DNA of 64,000 bases from an uncultured Clostridia bacterium (GTDB lineage Bacteria > Bacillota > Clostridia > Lachnospirales > CAG-274). The position numbers and the translations under genes were made by a program. This document shows, piece by piece, positions 26,479 through 35,683 of the stretch (the stretch's first letter is position 1; each line of letters starts with the position of its first letter). The stretch covers positions 16,607 through 80,606 of the forward strand of contig CANQDF010000009.1 in the NCBI GenBank assembly GCA_947591605.1, in the 5' to 3' direction. Under the pieces are notes generated by a model. The model ran no database searches, had not been told where the DNA came from, and saw only the letters and a program-made list of their open reading frames with translations.

Positions 26479-27693
26479 ATGGAAGATATGGAGAAAAATA
26501 AAAATAATGATTCCGGCTTTATGAGGGGGGTGCTGTTCGGCATACTGCTGACGGTTTGTGTTGCTTTGCTTGCAAGGAGCAGTGCTGTGCTGTACAGATA
26601 TTTTGTAAAAGGAGAGATCAATTACGAAACAAAGGCAAAGCTTATTTACAATTTTCTTGAGTCCAATTATGTTGAGGATATAAATGAAAAGGATATGTAT
26701 GAGGGCATTTATGCGGGTATGGTGTATAATACCACCGACAGATATTCCACATACATACCTGCCGACGCATATAAGAATTATTTGCAGAATACGCAGGGAG
26801 AGTATGTTGGCATAGGCATAGTCGTAGGCATAAATGAAAACAGCAAAATTGAGATAAAATATGTATATGAGGGTTCCTCGGCAGAAAAGGCAGGCATAAT
26901 GCAAGGGGATATATTGGTGTCCGTTGAAGGTGTGGAAGCGGGATACGAAAACTATCAGGACATAGTTGACCTCATAAAGGGAGAGGAAGGCACGGAGGTA
27001 AATATTTCGGTTTACAGGCCTCAGCAGGCCCTTGATCTTGATATGACAGTAAAAAGGGTACATATAGATACACCTACCGTCTGCTCGGCAATGCTGGAGG
27101 ACAATATAGGGTATATACGCATATCACAGTTTGAAGGCGTTACATACGACCAGTTCAAGACATCGTTTGACAAGCTTAAGGCAGACGGTATGGAGAGGAT
27201 AATAGTAGATCTCAGGGATAACCCCGGAGGCTTGCTGACATCCGTAAGCAGCATACTGGATGAATTTTTGAGCGAGGGAGTAATAACCTATACCGAGGAT
27301 AAAAACGGCAACAGAGAATATGAGTATTCCACGGGGGACGGCATTGATATGCCTATGGCAGTGCTGGTAAATGCTTCAAGCGCATCCGCATCGGAGCTTT
27401 TCAGTGCCGCTGTACAGGACAGAGGCATAGGCGAGGTAGTGGGTGTGACCACATACGGCAAGGGAGTTGTGCAGACCACATATCCTTTAAGCGACGGCAG
27501 TGCCCTTAAAATCACCACGTCAAGATACTATACGCCAAACGGTATCTGCATTGACGGTATAGGTGTAAAGCCGGATTATGAAGCAGAAGCGGCACCGGAT
27601 TTTAGTATGCCTTACCTTGCAAAGGACGAGGCCGAGTTTGCCGAAAACGATCTTCAGCTTGAAAAGGCTGTTGAGGTAGTCAAAAACAAATGA
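26479..27693 (+). CDS. S41 family C-terminal processing peptidase with PDZ domain
   Basis: The 404-residue protein has one N-terminal membrane helix (GVLFGILLTVCVALLA), an alpha-helical segment, a PDZ domain (about residues 110-190, GEYVGIGIVVG to VNISVYRP) and an S41 protease domain. Visible are IIVDLRDNPGG, the nucleophile region NASSASASELF and the Lys of TYGKGVVQT, giving the Ser/Lys dyad. It is a CtpA/CtpB-like exported protease, which in sporeformers can process SpoIVFA or envelope proteins; which one applies here is unknown. ATG 26479 has GGAGTGAGG upstream; 26461 would coincide with the predicted transcription start. Confidence 0.9.
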   Translation: MEDMEKNKNNDSGFMRGVLFGILLTVCVALLARSSAVLYRYFVKGEINYETKAKLIYNFLESNYVEDINEKDMYEGIYAGMVYNTTDRYSTYIPADAYKNYLQNTQGEYVGIGIVVGINENSKIEIKYVYEGSSAEKAGIMQGDILVSVEGVEAGYENYQDIVDLIKGEEGTEVNISVYRPQQALDLDMTVKRVHIDTPTVCSAMLEDNIGYIRISQFEGVTYDQFKTSFDKLKADGMERIIVDLRDNPGGLLTSVSSILDEFLSEGVITYTEDKNGNREYEYSTGDGIDMPMAVLVNASSASASELFSAAVQDRGIGEVVGVTTYGKGVVQTTYPLSDGSALKITTSRYYTPNGICIDGIGVKPDYEAEAAPDFSMPYLAKDEAEFAENDLQLEKAVEVVKNK

Positions 27694-27711
27694 TGTCCGA
27701 GGGATTTTGTT

Positions 27712-29154
27712 ATGGAAAAAATCAAGGCTTTTTTGTACAGATATTTTAAACTTAAAGAGCATAATACAGGCATACGCAGGGAGCTTATGGCGGGTGCAAC
27801 CAACTATTTTACCATTATTTATATTTTGCTGCTTGTACCCGAAATAATGCTTACAGCTTTTGCAGGTGCATTTGATGCAAACGGTAATCTAATACCGGGT
27901 GCAGTCGTTTTTGACGGTATGACTGCCGAACAGCTTTTGGCAGCCATTACCGCAATAAGCTTTATAATGGCAGGGATAGGCTCAATAGCTATGGGTGTTA
28001 TAATAAATGTGCCGTTTATACAGGGACCGTCTATAACAATAACTACCTTTGCCGCATATACCATATGTATGGGCTACGGTTACAGCTATCCGCAGATGCT
28101 TGCCATAGTTTTTCTTTCGGGAATATGCTTTTTTATACTTTCGGTAACGGGGCTGGAGTTTAAGATACACAGAGCCATACCCGTTAACCTTAAATATGCC
28201 GTTACGGCAGGCGTGGGGCTTTTTATAGCCTTTACAGGGCTAAGAAAGGCTCATATAATAGAATCCGACCCGTCAAGCCTGCTTAAGATATTCAGCTTTT
28301 CGGAGTTTTCAAACTCCAATACGTTAAGCGCCTATCTGGCACTTTTTGGTGTTGTCATAATTGCGGTCATGATAAAAAAGCATATACACGGTGCCATTTT
28401 TATAGGCAAAATGCTTTGCATTGCAGCCGCAATACCGCTTGGCCTTATACATATGCCCGAGAGGGGCATTTCATACATAGATATACCCATAGAAAAGCTT
28501 TGCTGCAATATCGAGTTCAGGGGATTATTGGATATTTCAAGCACAAAGGCGTTTTTGCTGTCGTTTTTGTCGGTTGCCGTAGTAGTGCTGTCTATATGTA
28601 TTATGGACGTATTTGAAACCATAAGCGTTATAATAGCAACGGATACATTTACGGATGTAAATACGGGCGAAGCTCCTGTCAAAAAACGCATACCGCAGAT
28701 ACTGGAGCTGGATTCGATAACGACCGCCGCAGGCGCCCTTATGGGCTCGCCCACAGTTTCGACCTATGCGGAGAGCACCACAGGTATAATAGAGGGCGGC
28801 AGAACGGGGCTTACCGCTGTATTTACGGGCATAATGTTTCTTTTGTCCATAGTTGTATCCCCGCTTATGTCCATGATACCCTCCGCAGCAACCGCAACAA
28901 CGCTGATAATGGCAGGCGTGCTCATGATGGGAGTTATAAAATATATAGATTTTGAAAATATCACCGAGGCAGTGCCTGCGTTTATGGCAATGATACTTAT
29001 GCCTCTTACGGGCAGCATGCTTGCCGGTGTTTCAACGGGTATAGCGCTTTATGCCATAATCCATTTGTTTGCGGGAGAGGCAAAAAAAGCAGATACGCTT
29101 TTGTACATAATTACGCTGTTTTTTGCTTTAGCCATATGGATAACCGCCAGGTGA
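27712..29154 (+). CDS. NCS2 family permease (AzgA-like purine transporter)
   Basis: The 480-residue protein has many membrane segments and NCS2/AzgA signatures: the N-terminal AGATNYFTIIYILLLVPEIM, the PFIQGPSITITTFAAYT region, VFETISVIIATDTF and GSPTVSTYAESTTGI. AzgA-type proteins take up adenine, guanine or hypoxanthine with H+. The exact purine cannot be read. No purine riboswitch is visible in the 18-base gap from the S41 gene, so it may share that transcript. GAGGGAT is its ribosome site. Confidence 0.88.
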   Translation: MEKIKAFLYRYFKLKEHNTGIRRELMAGATNYFTIIYILLLVPEIMLTAFAGAFDANGNLIPGAVVFDGMTAEQLLAAITAISFIMAGIGSIAMGVIINVPFIQGPSITITTFAAYTICMGYGYSYPQMLAIVFLSGICFFILSVTGLEFKIHRAIPVNLKYAVTAGVGLFIAFTGLRKAHIIESDPSSLLKIFSFSEFSNSNTLSAYLALFGVVIIAVMIKKHIHGAIFIGKMLCIAAAIPLGLIHMPERGISYIDIPIEKLCCNIEFRGLLDISSTKAFLLSFLSVAVVVLSICIMDVFETISVIIATDTFTDVNTGEAPVKKRIPQILELDSITTAAGALMGSPTVSTYAESTTGIIEGGRTGLTAVFTGIMFLLSIVVSPLMSMIPSAATATTLIMAGVLMMGVIKYIDFENITEAVPAFMAMILMPLTGSMLAGVSTGIALYAIIHLFAGEAKKADTLLYIITLFFALAIWITAR

Positions 29155-29158
29155 GCGG

Positions 29159-29737
29159 TTAAACAATGTTAAAAATGCCTATCAATACAATAATTGTGCC
29201 GGAGAGGAGCGTACACACCCCGGTGTCCGTATCCTTGCCTATAAGCCTGCCGAGTTTTATGCCTGCGCTCATAAAAGCAAGCTGCATTAGCATTGCGGCA
29301 GCAGGCAGTAAAAAGCAGTAAGGTATGCTGCCGGCACCTATACATATACCTATAGAATCAAGCGAAAGAGCCGTTCCCAGGAAGAAAGCCTCTGCCGCAT
29401 CTATACTGCCCGATCTGTCCGGGTCGCTTTCATACGGTGAGCGTATTATATTCACCGTGCGGCTTTGAGATGTATCGGGCTTTTTTCCGCTCTGCACAAT
29501 GATCCAAAGCCCCATGGCTATAAGTATTATTCCGCTTATCAGATGTCCGCATTTTTCGGGCAGGAGCATATATAAGCCGCTGCCTGCGGCAGATGCAAGG
29601 CTTATTATTACAAAGCCGGTCATGCAGGTTATAAGTGCGGCTGTCCTGTCAAGCTTAATGCTTCTTACACCCAAGGAAATACCAAGCCCTGCGGCGTCAA
29701 TGCTCATTGCTGCGGATAAGAGTATAACTGTCAGCAA
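29159..29737 (-). CDS. ytaF: Sporulation membrane protein YtaF (MntP-like)
   Basis: The 192-residue protein has six membrane segments in two repeats (AMSIDAAGLGISLGVR and FLGTALSLDSIGICIG) with conserved Asp residues, as in the MntP manganese efflux family. The central insert with DRSGSIDAAEAF marks the YtaF subgroup of sporeformers. The start is probably TTG at 29737, because GAGGTG ends 6 bases upstream; a GTG at 29746 would overlap that site. It is convergent with the NCS2 permease and divergent from the Ca-ATPase. Transported ion and role in sporulation are inferred from family only. Confidence 0.85.
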   Translation of the reverse strand: MLTVILLSAAMSIDAAGLGISLGVRSIKLDRTAALITCMTGFVIISLASAAGSGLYMLLPEKCGHLISGIILIAMGLWIIVQSGKKPDTSQSRTVNIIRSPYESDPDRSGSIDAAEAFFLGTALSLDSIGICIGAGSIPYCFLLPAAAMLMQLAFMSAGIKLGRLIGKDTDTGVCTLLSGTIIVLIGIFNIV

Positions 29738-29816
29738 TACTATCACCTCGTTTGTATAGTATGCGGCAGCTGTGTTTTTTGTGATTGTTTACAGACAAAT
29801 AAAATTGCCTGTTTGT

Positions 29817-29832
29817 CGGTAATATTTTACCG
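29817..29832. promoter_or_regulatory. Perfect 16-bp palindrome between ytaF and the Ca-ATPase
   Basis: CGGTAA-TATT-TTACCG is a perfect palindrome. Just upstream, GACAAA and TTTGTC (29793-29817 region) form a second inverted repeat. These are candidate operator sites for one or both flanking metal-transport genes. Confidence 0.45.
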
Positions 29833-29890
29833 CCTGTCCCAATATAATGTTATAACCGCCGATAAACATATCAGGAATAGGAGTGGTAAA

Positions 29891-32467
29891 ATGAACAATT
29901 TTCACAGCCATACAGTTAAGGAATGTGTAAAAGCAATGGGCAGCAGCCTTATTAACGGCTTAAGCACGGAGGAAGCGGAAAAACGTTTGCAGCGTGACGG
30001 TCCGAACCGACTAAGGGAACAGAAAAAAAGGTCTGTTTTGCTCTGTTTTATATCTCAATTCAAGGATTTTATGGTAATTGTGCTGATAGCAGCAGCCTTT
30101 ATAAGCTTTTTTATCGGGCTGTACAGCGGCAGCGGCTTTGCGGATCCCATAATAATAATGGCAATAGTTATACTCAATGCCGTAATAGGCGTTGTGCAGG
30201 AGAGCAAGGCGGAAAAGGCTATTGAGGCATTAAAGCAGCTTACTATGCCGCATTGCAGCGTAAAGCGTGACGGCAGATTTAGGGATATTGAAACGGACAA
30301 GCTGGTTGTGGGTGATATAATAAGGCTCTCACAGGGGAACCGTGTGCCTGCGGATTGCCGCATAACAGAGGCATATTCCCTCAAGGTAACGGAGGCAAAT
30401 CTTACCGGAGAAGCCGTGCCTGCGGACAAGCTGGCGGACGGTGTACTGCCCGAGGATACGCCGCTTGGCGAGCGCTGCAATATGCTTTATATGGGCACGG
30501 GTATAGTAATGGGCAGATGTGAGGCGGTCGTATGTGCAGTGGGTATGAACAGTGAAATGGGCAATATAGCCGATATGCTCTCCGATACGGATAACGACCC
30601 TACCCCTCTCCAGCAAAGGCTTAATGTTACTGGCAGGCTGCTTGGCATAGGAGCGCTTTTTATATGCTTTGTTATATTTGTTATAGGTATAGTACGTGAT
30701 ATGCCGTTTTTTGAAATGTTTATGACCTCTGTCAGTCTTGCCGTAGCGGCAATACCGGAGGGGCTGCCCGCAATAGTTACAATAGTGCTGGCAATAGGTA
30801 CCAAAAGGATGGCGCAGAGGCGTGCCGTTGTGAGAAAGCTGCCTGCTGTTGAGGCTCTCGGCAGTGCAACTGTTATATGCTCCGATAAAACGGGTACACT
30901 TACCCAAAATAAAATGGCTGTATCGGAGATAAGCTCTTCCGACAGGCACCTGATGCTCACGCTTATGGCTTTATGCAACGACAGTGAACTGTCGGAGGAC
31001 GGCTCGATCAGCGGTGAACCTACCGAAAATGCACTTGCCGAGGCAGCCTTGGCTGAGGGTATAGATAAAAACTATGCAGAAAGCCTGCATCCGAGGATAG
31101 GAGAATATCCGTTTGACTCCTCGCTCAAACGTATGACCACAATACACGGCTATGGGGATACAAGGCGCTGTATAACCAAGGGTGCGCCCGAAAATGTACT
31201 TATGCTTTGCACTCATTATCTTGTAAACGGCAAAGCCGTACCGCTCAATGATGACGCAAGGCAGAGAATACTGGCGGAAAATGCGGTTATGTGCGGCAAA
31301 GCACTGCGTGTACTCGCAGCCGCATATAAGGACATAAAATCGGACTGCGGCAGCAGGGAATATGCCGAATACGGTCTTATATTCTGCGGCCTTGCAGGCA
31401 TAATGGATCCTCCTAGGCCCGAGGTAAAGGCAGCGGTTGAAAAATGCCGCAAAGCGGGTATACGCCCCGTTATGATAACAGGCGACAACACCGCAACAGC
31501 CTCGGTCATTGCCCAGCGTATCGGTATACTCAGGCAAGGGGATATGGTCATATCGGGTACAGAGCTGGACAGACTTAACGATGAACAGCTCGGTGCGGTA
31601 ATAGATAACTGCAGTGTGTTTGCAAGGGTGAGCCCTGCCCATAAAGTAAGGATAGTAAAGCTGCTGCGTTCAAGGGGCGAGATAGTTGCAATGACAGGCG
31701 ACGGCATAAACGATGCGCCTGCGCTTAAGGCAGCGGATATAGGCTGCGCTATGGGCATAACGGGTACCGATGCGGCAAAGGGAGCAGCCGATATAGTGCT
31801 TACGGACGATAATTTTGCCACAATAGTTGAGGCTGTGCATGAGGGAAGAAATATATATGAAAATATAAAAAAATCGGTGCATTTTCTCTTATCAAGCAAC
31901 ATAGGCGAAATAATTACGGTATTTGCCGCAATGGTGATGGGGTTTTCGGCACCGCTGCTGCCGATACAGCTTTTGTGGGTCAATCTGGTGACGGATTCCC
32001 TGCCTGCAATTGCGCTTGGCTTTGACCCGTGCGATGAGGATATTATGCTGAGAAAGCCGCAAAGGAACAACTCACTTTTTACAAAGGCGCTATGGCTGAG
32101 GATAGGCCTTGAAGGTGCAATGATAGGTATGCTTGCGCTTTTGGCATTTGCCGTTGGCAAGGTTATTTACAATGACCCCTGCGTAGGACGCACCATGTCT
32201 TTTGCGGTGCTCAGCATATCACAGCTTGTGCATGCTTTTAATATGTGCAGCGAGCATTCCCTGTTCCATATAAATCCTCTCGGCAATAAATATCTTGTGG
32301 GGGCATTTATAATAGGCACCGTTATGCAGGCAGGCGTTATACAGCTGCCTTTTGCCGCGGAAATTTTCAGGGTAACCGCATTAAGCAGCATACAATGGCT
32401 TTGTGTAATTATGCTGTGCCTTATGCCTGTTGTTATAGTCGAGATGGAAAAACGCTTCAACAGCTGA
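29891..32467 (+). CDS. Cation-transporting P-type ATPase (calcium, PMCA/LMCA-like)
   Basis: The 858-residue pump has the P2 ATPase layout: N-terminal cation_ATPase_N, the TGEA actuator motif (usually TGES), IPEGLP in helix M4, the phosphorylation site SDKTGTLT, KGAPE in the nucleotide domain, the MTGDGINDAPALKAADIG hinge and six C-terminal helices. IPEGLP and NLVTD are typical of Ca2+-exporting bacterial pumps, though Mn2+ or other ions are possible. ATG 29891 follows AGGAGTGG. The next gene begins 62 bases later. Confidence 0.9.
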   Translation: MNNFHSHTVKECVKAMGSSLINGLSTEEAEKRLQRDGPNRLREQKKRSVLLCFISQFKDFMVIVLIAAAFISFFIGLYSGSGFADPIIIMAIVILNAVIGVVQESKAEKAIEALKQLTMPHCSVKRDGRFRDIETDKLVVGDIIRLSQGNRVPADCRITEAYSLKVTEANLTGEAVPADKLADGVLPEDTPLGERCNMLYMGTGIVMGRCEAVVCAVGMNSEMGNIADMLSDTDNDPTPLQQRLNVTGRLLGIGALFICFVIFVIGIVRDMPFFEMFMTSVSLAVAAIPEGLPAIVTIVLAIGTKRMAQRRAVVRKLPAVEALGSATVICSDKTGTLTQNKMAVSEISSSDRHLMLTLMALCNDSELSEDGSISGEPTENALAEAALAEGIDKNYAESLHPRIGEYPFDSSLKRMTTIHGYGDTRRCITKGAPENVLMLCTHYLVNGKAVPLNDDARQRILAENAVMCGKALRVLAAAYKDIKSDCGSREYAEYGLIFCGLAGIMDPPRPEVKAAVEKCRKAGIRPVMITGDNTATASVIAQRIGILRQGDMVISGTELDRLNDEQLGAVIDNCSVFARVSPAHKVRIVKLLRSRGEIVAMTGDGINDAPALKAADIGCAMGITGTDAAKGAADIVLTDDNFATIVEAVHEGRNIYENIKKSVHFLLSSNIGEIITVFAAMVMGFSAPLLPIQLLWVNLVTDSLPAIALGFDPCDEDIMLRKPQRNNSLFTKALWLRIGLEGAMIGMLALLAFAVGKVIYNDPCVGRTMSFAVLSISQLVHAFNMCSEHSLFHINPLGNKYLVGAFIIGTVMQAGVIQLPFAAEIFRVTALSSIQWLCVIMLCLMPVVIVEMEKRFNS

Positions 32468-32529
32468 GAATATATTACTTTATTTACGAATATATTTATA
32501 TATATATAAGCTTTACAAGAGGTGATAAA

Positions 32530-32946
32530 ATGGAAAAAAGACATTATAAAGGGAGAAGGACAACAAAATACAGGCACAGCTCCGCAAGAAACAGGGGAAT
32601 CGACAGGCAGAACAGCTACTTTTTTATAAAAGCAAATATTTGCCTTGGCGTAATAATATGCACCCTTGCAGCCGTATCGCTTGAAAGCGAAAAGGCAGAG
32701 CTGGCAGCGGAAAAGCTTTCGGCTCTGATAGGTACAAATATGACGGGTGAGGAGCTTGCGGAAAAGGGGAGCAGCATAATTGCCGCAATAAAAGGGGACG
32801 GAGGCATATATACCTTTGCAGGAGAAAAGGAGCATATTAAGCTGAACGATGAGATCATAGCGGAAATAGACAGCAGGAGCGGTATTTATGAGCAGAATAA
32901 CAAGGGAGCGCCGCAGAACAATGGGTCGCCCCTGTCAGGGGAGTGA
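32530..32946 (+). pseudogene. N-terminal half of a split SpoIVFA-like M23 protein
   Basis: The 138-residue product has a basic N-terminus, one membrane helix (IKANICLGVIICTLAAVSL, about residues 34-52), a polar linker and ends in PLSGE followed by TGA. Membrane-anchored M23 proteins usually read PLSG-VITS-YYG at this point, and the VITSYYGERTDPF part is encoded in the next frame from 32943. The reading frame therefore breaks exactly at the start of the peptidase domain. A two-base insertion or one-base loss in the run CAGGGGAG would explain it. Upstream of spoIVFB, this is most likely SpoIVFA. It may be a real frameshift, a recoded site, or a sequencing error; if two proteins are made, they are translationally coupled by the GTGA overlap. 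Confidence 0.7.
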
Positions 32947-33332
32947 TAACCTCGTACTACGGTGAGCGCACAGACCCGTTCGGTTCGGGTGAGGAGCTGC
33001 ATAACGGCATTGATATAGGTGTCCCTATGGGTACGGAGGTATGTGCGGCAAGCAGCGGAGTGGTCACCGAGGTGGGCTCGTCGCAGAGCTGGGGCAATTA
33101 TCTCAGATACAGGGCAGACGACGGAAAAACGGTTATATATGCTCATCTTGACAAGGTGCTTGCAGAGGAAAACGACAAAATAAAACAGGGTGATACCGTA
33201 GCGGTTTCGGGCTGCACCGGAGCTTCAACAGGCCCGCATCTGCACTTTGGCGTATATGAAAACGGAGAAAGCATTGACCCTATGACAGTTACCAAGGAGA
33301 GTGATTACAGAGCAGATCAATTTGGAGAGTGA
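32943..33332 (+). CDS. M23 (LytM) peptidase domain, C-terminal half of split SpoIVFA
   Basis: The 129-residue frame begins GTG-ATA-ACC (VITSYYGERTDPF) with no clear ribosome site, overlaps the previous stop by four bases, and continues with a full M23 fold. The zinc ligands are all present: LHNGIDIG gives His and Asp, YAHL and HLHFG give the other His residues. That is unusual for SpoIVFA, whose Bacillus version is degenerate. It lies directly before the spoIVFB-like gene, whose start overlaps its stop. As an independent protein it would lack any membrane anchor, which supports the reading that the gene pair was once one. Confidence 0.75.
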   Translation: MITSYYGERTDPFGSGEELHNGIDIGVPMGTEVCAASSGVVTEVGSSQSWGNYLRYRADDGKTVIYAHLDKVLAEENDKIKQGDTVAVSGCTGASTGPHLHFGVYENGESIDPMTVTKESDYRADQFGE

Positions 33333-33337
33333 AAATA

Positions 33338-34186
33338 TTGAGTTTTAAAATAAAGGGCTTTAGTGTAAATCTGAAGCCCTCGTTTTTTGTTATGTGTGCC
33401 CTGCTTACGGCAGCAGGCTGCGGCAGGCTTTTGTGTGTGCTTATTTTTTCGGTGACCCTGCACGAGGCTGGGCATATATGTGCGGCAATGCTTTGCGGCA
33501 TAAGACCGGAGGGTATACTCATTACGCCTATAGGTCAGCAGGCATATATAAACGGTATTGAAAGGATAAGCTTTTTCAGGCGTATGGTCATTGTACTGGC
33601 AGGGCCTGCGGTAAATATTGCGCTTTATTTGATCTTTGGCAGCAGAATAAATATGGCGCTGTTTTTATTTAATATGCTGCCTGCATATCCTCTTGACGGA
33701 GGCAGATTTTTACACTATATACTGGGCTACTGCCTGGGCGTACTCAGGGCAAACAGGGTGCAAAGCTTTTTAAGCAAGGGTATTGCCGTGGCGCTGTTTG
33801 TGCTGGGCTTTGTACAGACGATACTGTATTTTGGCAATATAAGCCTTTTGTGCATAGGTTTTTATCTCATAAAAATAAACAGGCAGGAGTATATAAATAT
33901 GACCTTTGCCTTTTATCGCAGCGTAATGTACCGCAGCGATAAAAAGGTGCTGTCGGTAAGGGGAATAATGGCGGGTGAAGGTATATGCCTTAAAACCATT
34001 GTATACCGCCTTGGATGGGATTACTATACAATAGTGTATGTGCGCAGCGGCAATAAAAGCATATGTATAGGTGAGGAGGAGCTTATTGCATATATTATGA
34101 AGGAAAATATCAACCACAGGCTTAAGGATATTGTTAAAAGCGGATATAATTATAGCAGTTGCAATTGCGGGGGAAATGATATATAA
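33338..34186 (+). CDS. spoIVFB: M50 site-2 protease, SpoIVFB-like
   Basis: The 282-residue membrane protease has HEAGH in an early helix (HExxH zinc site) and NMLPAYPLDGGR (the N-x-PDG ligand motif) in a later helix, the SpoIVFB arrangement. The C-terminal third resembles a CBS-like domain, as in SpoIVFB. In sporeformers this enzyme cuts pro-sigma K in the mother cell, held inactive by SpoIVFA. TTG at 33338 is chosen because GGAGAG lies about 10 bases upstream; a GTG at 33329 overlaps the preceding stop and is the alternative. The target is inferred. Confidence 0.85.
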   Translation: MSFKIKGFSVNLKPSFFVMCALLTAAGCGRLLCVLIFSVTLHEAGHICAAMLCGIRPEGILITPIGQQAYINGIERISFFRRMVIVLAGPAVNIALYLIFGSRINMALFLFNMLPAYPLDGGRFLHYILGYCLGVLRANRVQSFLSKGIAVALFVLGFVQTILYFGNISLLCIGFYLIKINRQEYINMTFAFYRSVMYRSDKKVLSVRGIMAGEGICLKTIVYRLGWDYYTIVYVRSGNKSICIGEEELIAYIMKENINHRLKDIVKSGYNYSSCNCGGNDI

Positions 34187-34229
34187 TTAAACTGTAATTT
34201 ATGCTTCACAGGCATAGGGAGGATAAAAA

Positions 34230-35144
34230 ATGAAAAAATACATCAGGATAACTGCGGCAGCCCTGGCTTTAATGTTAGCCGTATCGGGCTGCGGAGATAA
34301 TAAAAGCAACAATGAGGAAAAGGAGCCTGCCGTGCAGGAGGACAGCAGGCAGGATATGCTTGCCGACAGGCTTGACGAGCTTGGTGCGGATATAACCTCT
34401 CTTAAGCAAAGGGCAGAGGAGTGCTATGATAAGGGGCTTATTGACGAGGATAAATATAATGAGATAATGCAGCTTGATGATATGTTAGCCGATATAGGCA
34501 GCGATGGAACGGATGAAAATATACTTAAATACAATCAGCTCAAAAACCTTATAGACGAGCTTAAGTATGATCTGTCGGCTGCGGAGGATCCGCATAAGAC
34601 CGATGAGGATACGGCACTTACATCCCTTATGGAATGTATAGAGCAGTCGGAGGAAAGTATTGTCGGTGCGCATGACAGAGGTGTGCTGCCCGATGACAGA
34701 TATGAATTGTTTAACCAATATAAGGCAGAGGTCAAGGGATATATCGACGGCACAGCCGAGAGGGGCGATGCTCTGCTTGACAGGCTTGCCGAAATACGCT
34801 CCGATATAACTACGATGGCATCGCAATCCGAGGCGGATAACGAAACCATCGACAAGCTTCTGGAGGAGCCTGTAACGGTTGAGGACAATACAGAGATGGA
34901 GGAGCTGGTTTCCAATTATCTTGAGCTGCAGTCCGAGGTGCAGGATAAGGTGGACGGCGGTGAACTGCCGGAGGATAAACTGGTTGAACTTTTAAATATA
35001 GGTATTGATGTTGTTAAGGTAAAGGAGGCGCTGCAAACAGGCGATATTACGGATGAAACACGCCAGACTATGCGTGATAGCAGTGCCAAACTGAAAACCT
35101 ACGCCGAGGGGATAGGCTCGGACAAGGCACAGTATTTTGAGTAG
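34230..35144 (+). CDS. Acidic helical lipoprotein of unknown function
   Basis: The 304-residue protein has a lipoprotein signal (LMLAVSGC, Cys about residue 22), then a charged, mostly helical body with long runs of Glu, Asp, Leu and Lys compatible with coiled coils. No known domain is recognised. It lies 43 bases after spoIVFB and ends before a terminator, so it may be co-transcribed. Anchored outside the membrane, it could be an envelope scaffold or binding protein; I do not assign a function. Confidence 0.75.
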   Translation: MKKYIRITAAALALMLAVSGCGDNKSNNEEKEPAVQEDSRQDMLADRLDELGADITSLKQRAEECYDKGLIDEDKYNEIMQLDDMLADIGSDGTDENILKYNQLKNLIDELKYDLSAAEDPHKTDEDTALTSLMECIEQSEESIVGAHDRGVLPDDRYELFNQYKAEVKGYIDGTAERGDALLDRLAEIRSDITTMASQSEADNETIDKLLEEPVTVEDNTEMEELVSNYLELQSEVQDKVDGGELPEDKLVELLNIGIDVVKVKEALQTGDITDETRQTMRDSSAKLKTYAEGIGSDKAQYFE

Positions 35145-35187
35145 TAAGCCATATATGTCAGCATAAAATATATGTATTAAAAAATAT

Positions 35188-35226
35188 CAGCCGCCGTTCA
35201 CAATTGAACGGCGGCTGAATTTTTTT
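35188..35226. terminator. Bidirectional terminator
   Basis: CAGCCGCCGTTCA pairs perfectly with TGAACGGCGGCTG around CAAT, with A tract before and T tract after. It serves the lipoprotein gene on the plus strand and the hypothetical gene on the minus strand. Confidence 0.9.
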
Positions 35227-35665
35227 ATCCGCAATAAAAATCATCGGGCAAAATAAGTCTGTAATCATTTTCGGGATATTTTGCCATAAGCTTATTCATA
35301 GTGACCTCGGCACTTAAAAAGTTGTCGAAGGCTTTTATTATTTTGCCGCTGTTTATTTCCGTAAGCTTAATTACCATAGGAGAGTATTTAAGTATTTTAT
35401 TGCAGCAGATACGACATTTACCCTCGTATTCACTTTCCTGAAGAGTAAATTCTGTTACGGTATAGTACTCTGTACCTCCCATATATGAATGCTCGATTCT
35501 TGTGGTGCATTTGCCGAATTCTTCCTCAGCGGCAGCCCTGTCGGCATAGCTTTTGCGTACCAATGGCTCGTTTTCAATATATTCAAGTGTACATCCCTTT
35601 ATTATATTGTAGCGCAGGCCGAGGTTTATTTTAGCTGTGTTTTGTACAATGTCGTATTTTATCAT
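35225..35665 (-). CDS. Hypothetical protein with a Cys-rich C-R-I-C-C patch
   Basis: The 146-residue protein is soluble and has no recognised domain. A KCRICCNKI patch could bind metal, and the sequence otherwise has mixed beta/alpha character. It begins 18 bases after the malQ stop and has GGGGA upstream, so it is likely co-transcribed with malQ. The end lies at a terminator. A gene of this size with a proper ribosome site is probably real. Confidence 0.65.
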   Translation of the reverse strand: MIKYDIVQNTAKINLGLRYNIIKGCTLEYIENEPLVRKSYADRAAAEEEFGKCTTRIEHSYMGGTEYYTVTEFTLQESEYEGKCRICCNKILKYSPMVIKLTEINSGKIIKAFDNFLSAEVTMNKLMAKYPENDYRLILPDDFYCG

Positions 35666-35683
35666 ATAATGTATTCCCCAATA

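Noticed and set aside
31216..32160. Minus-strand frame of 314 residues opposite the P-type ATPase
   Set aside because: It is a shadow of the ATPase codons; no promoter, ribosome site or known motif supports it.
32930..32950. Programmed -1 frameshift at the spoIVFA break
   Set aside because: The break would need a -1 shift on GGG-GAG, but no canonical slippery heptamer or clear downstream pseudoknot is seen; a mutation or error is more likely.
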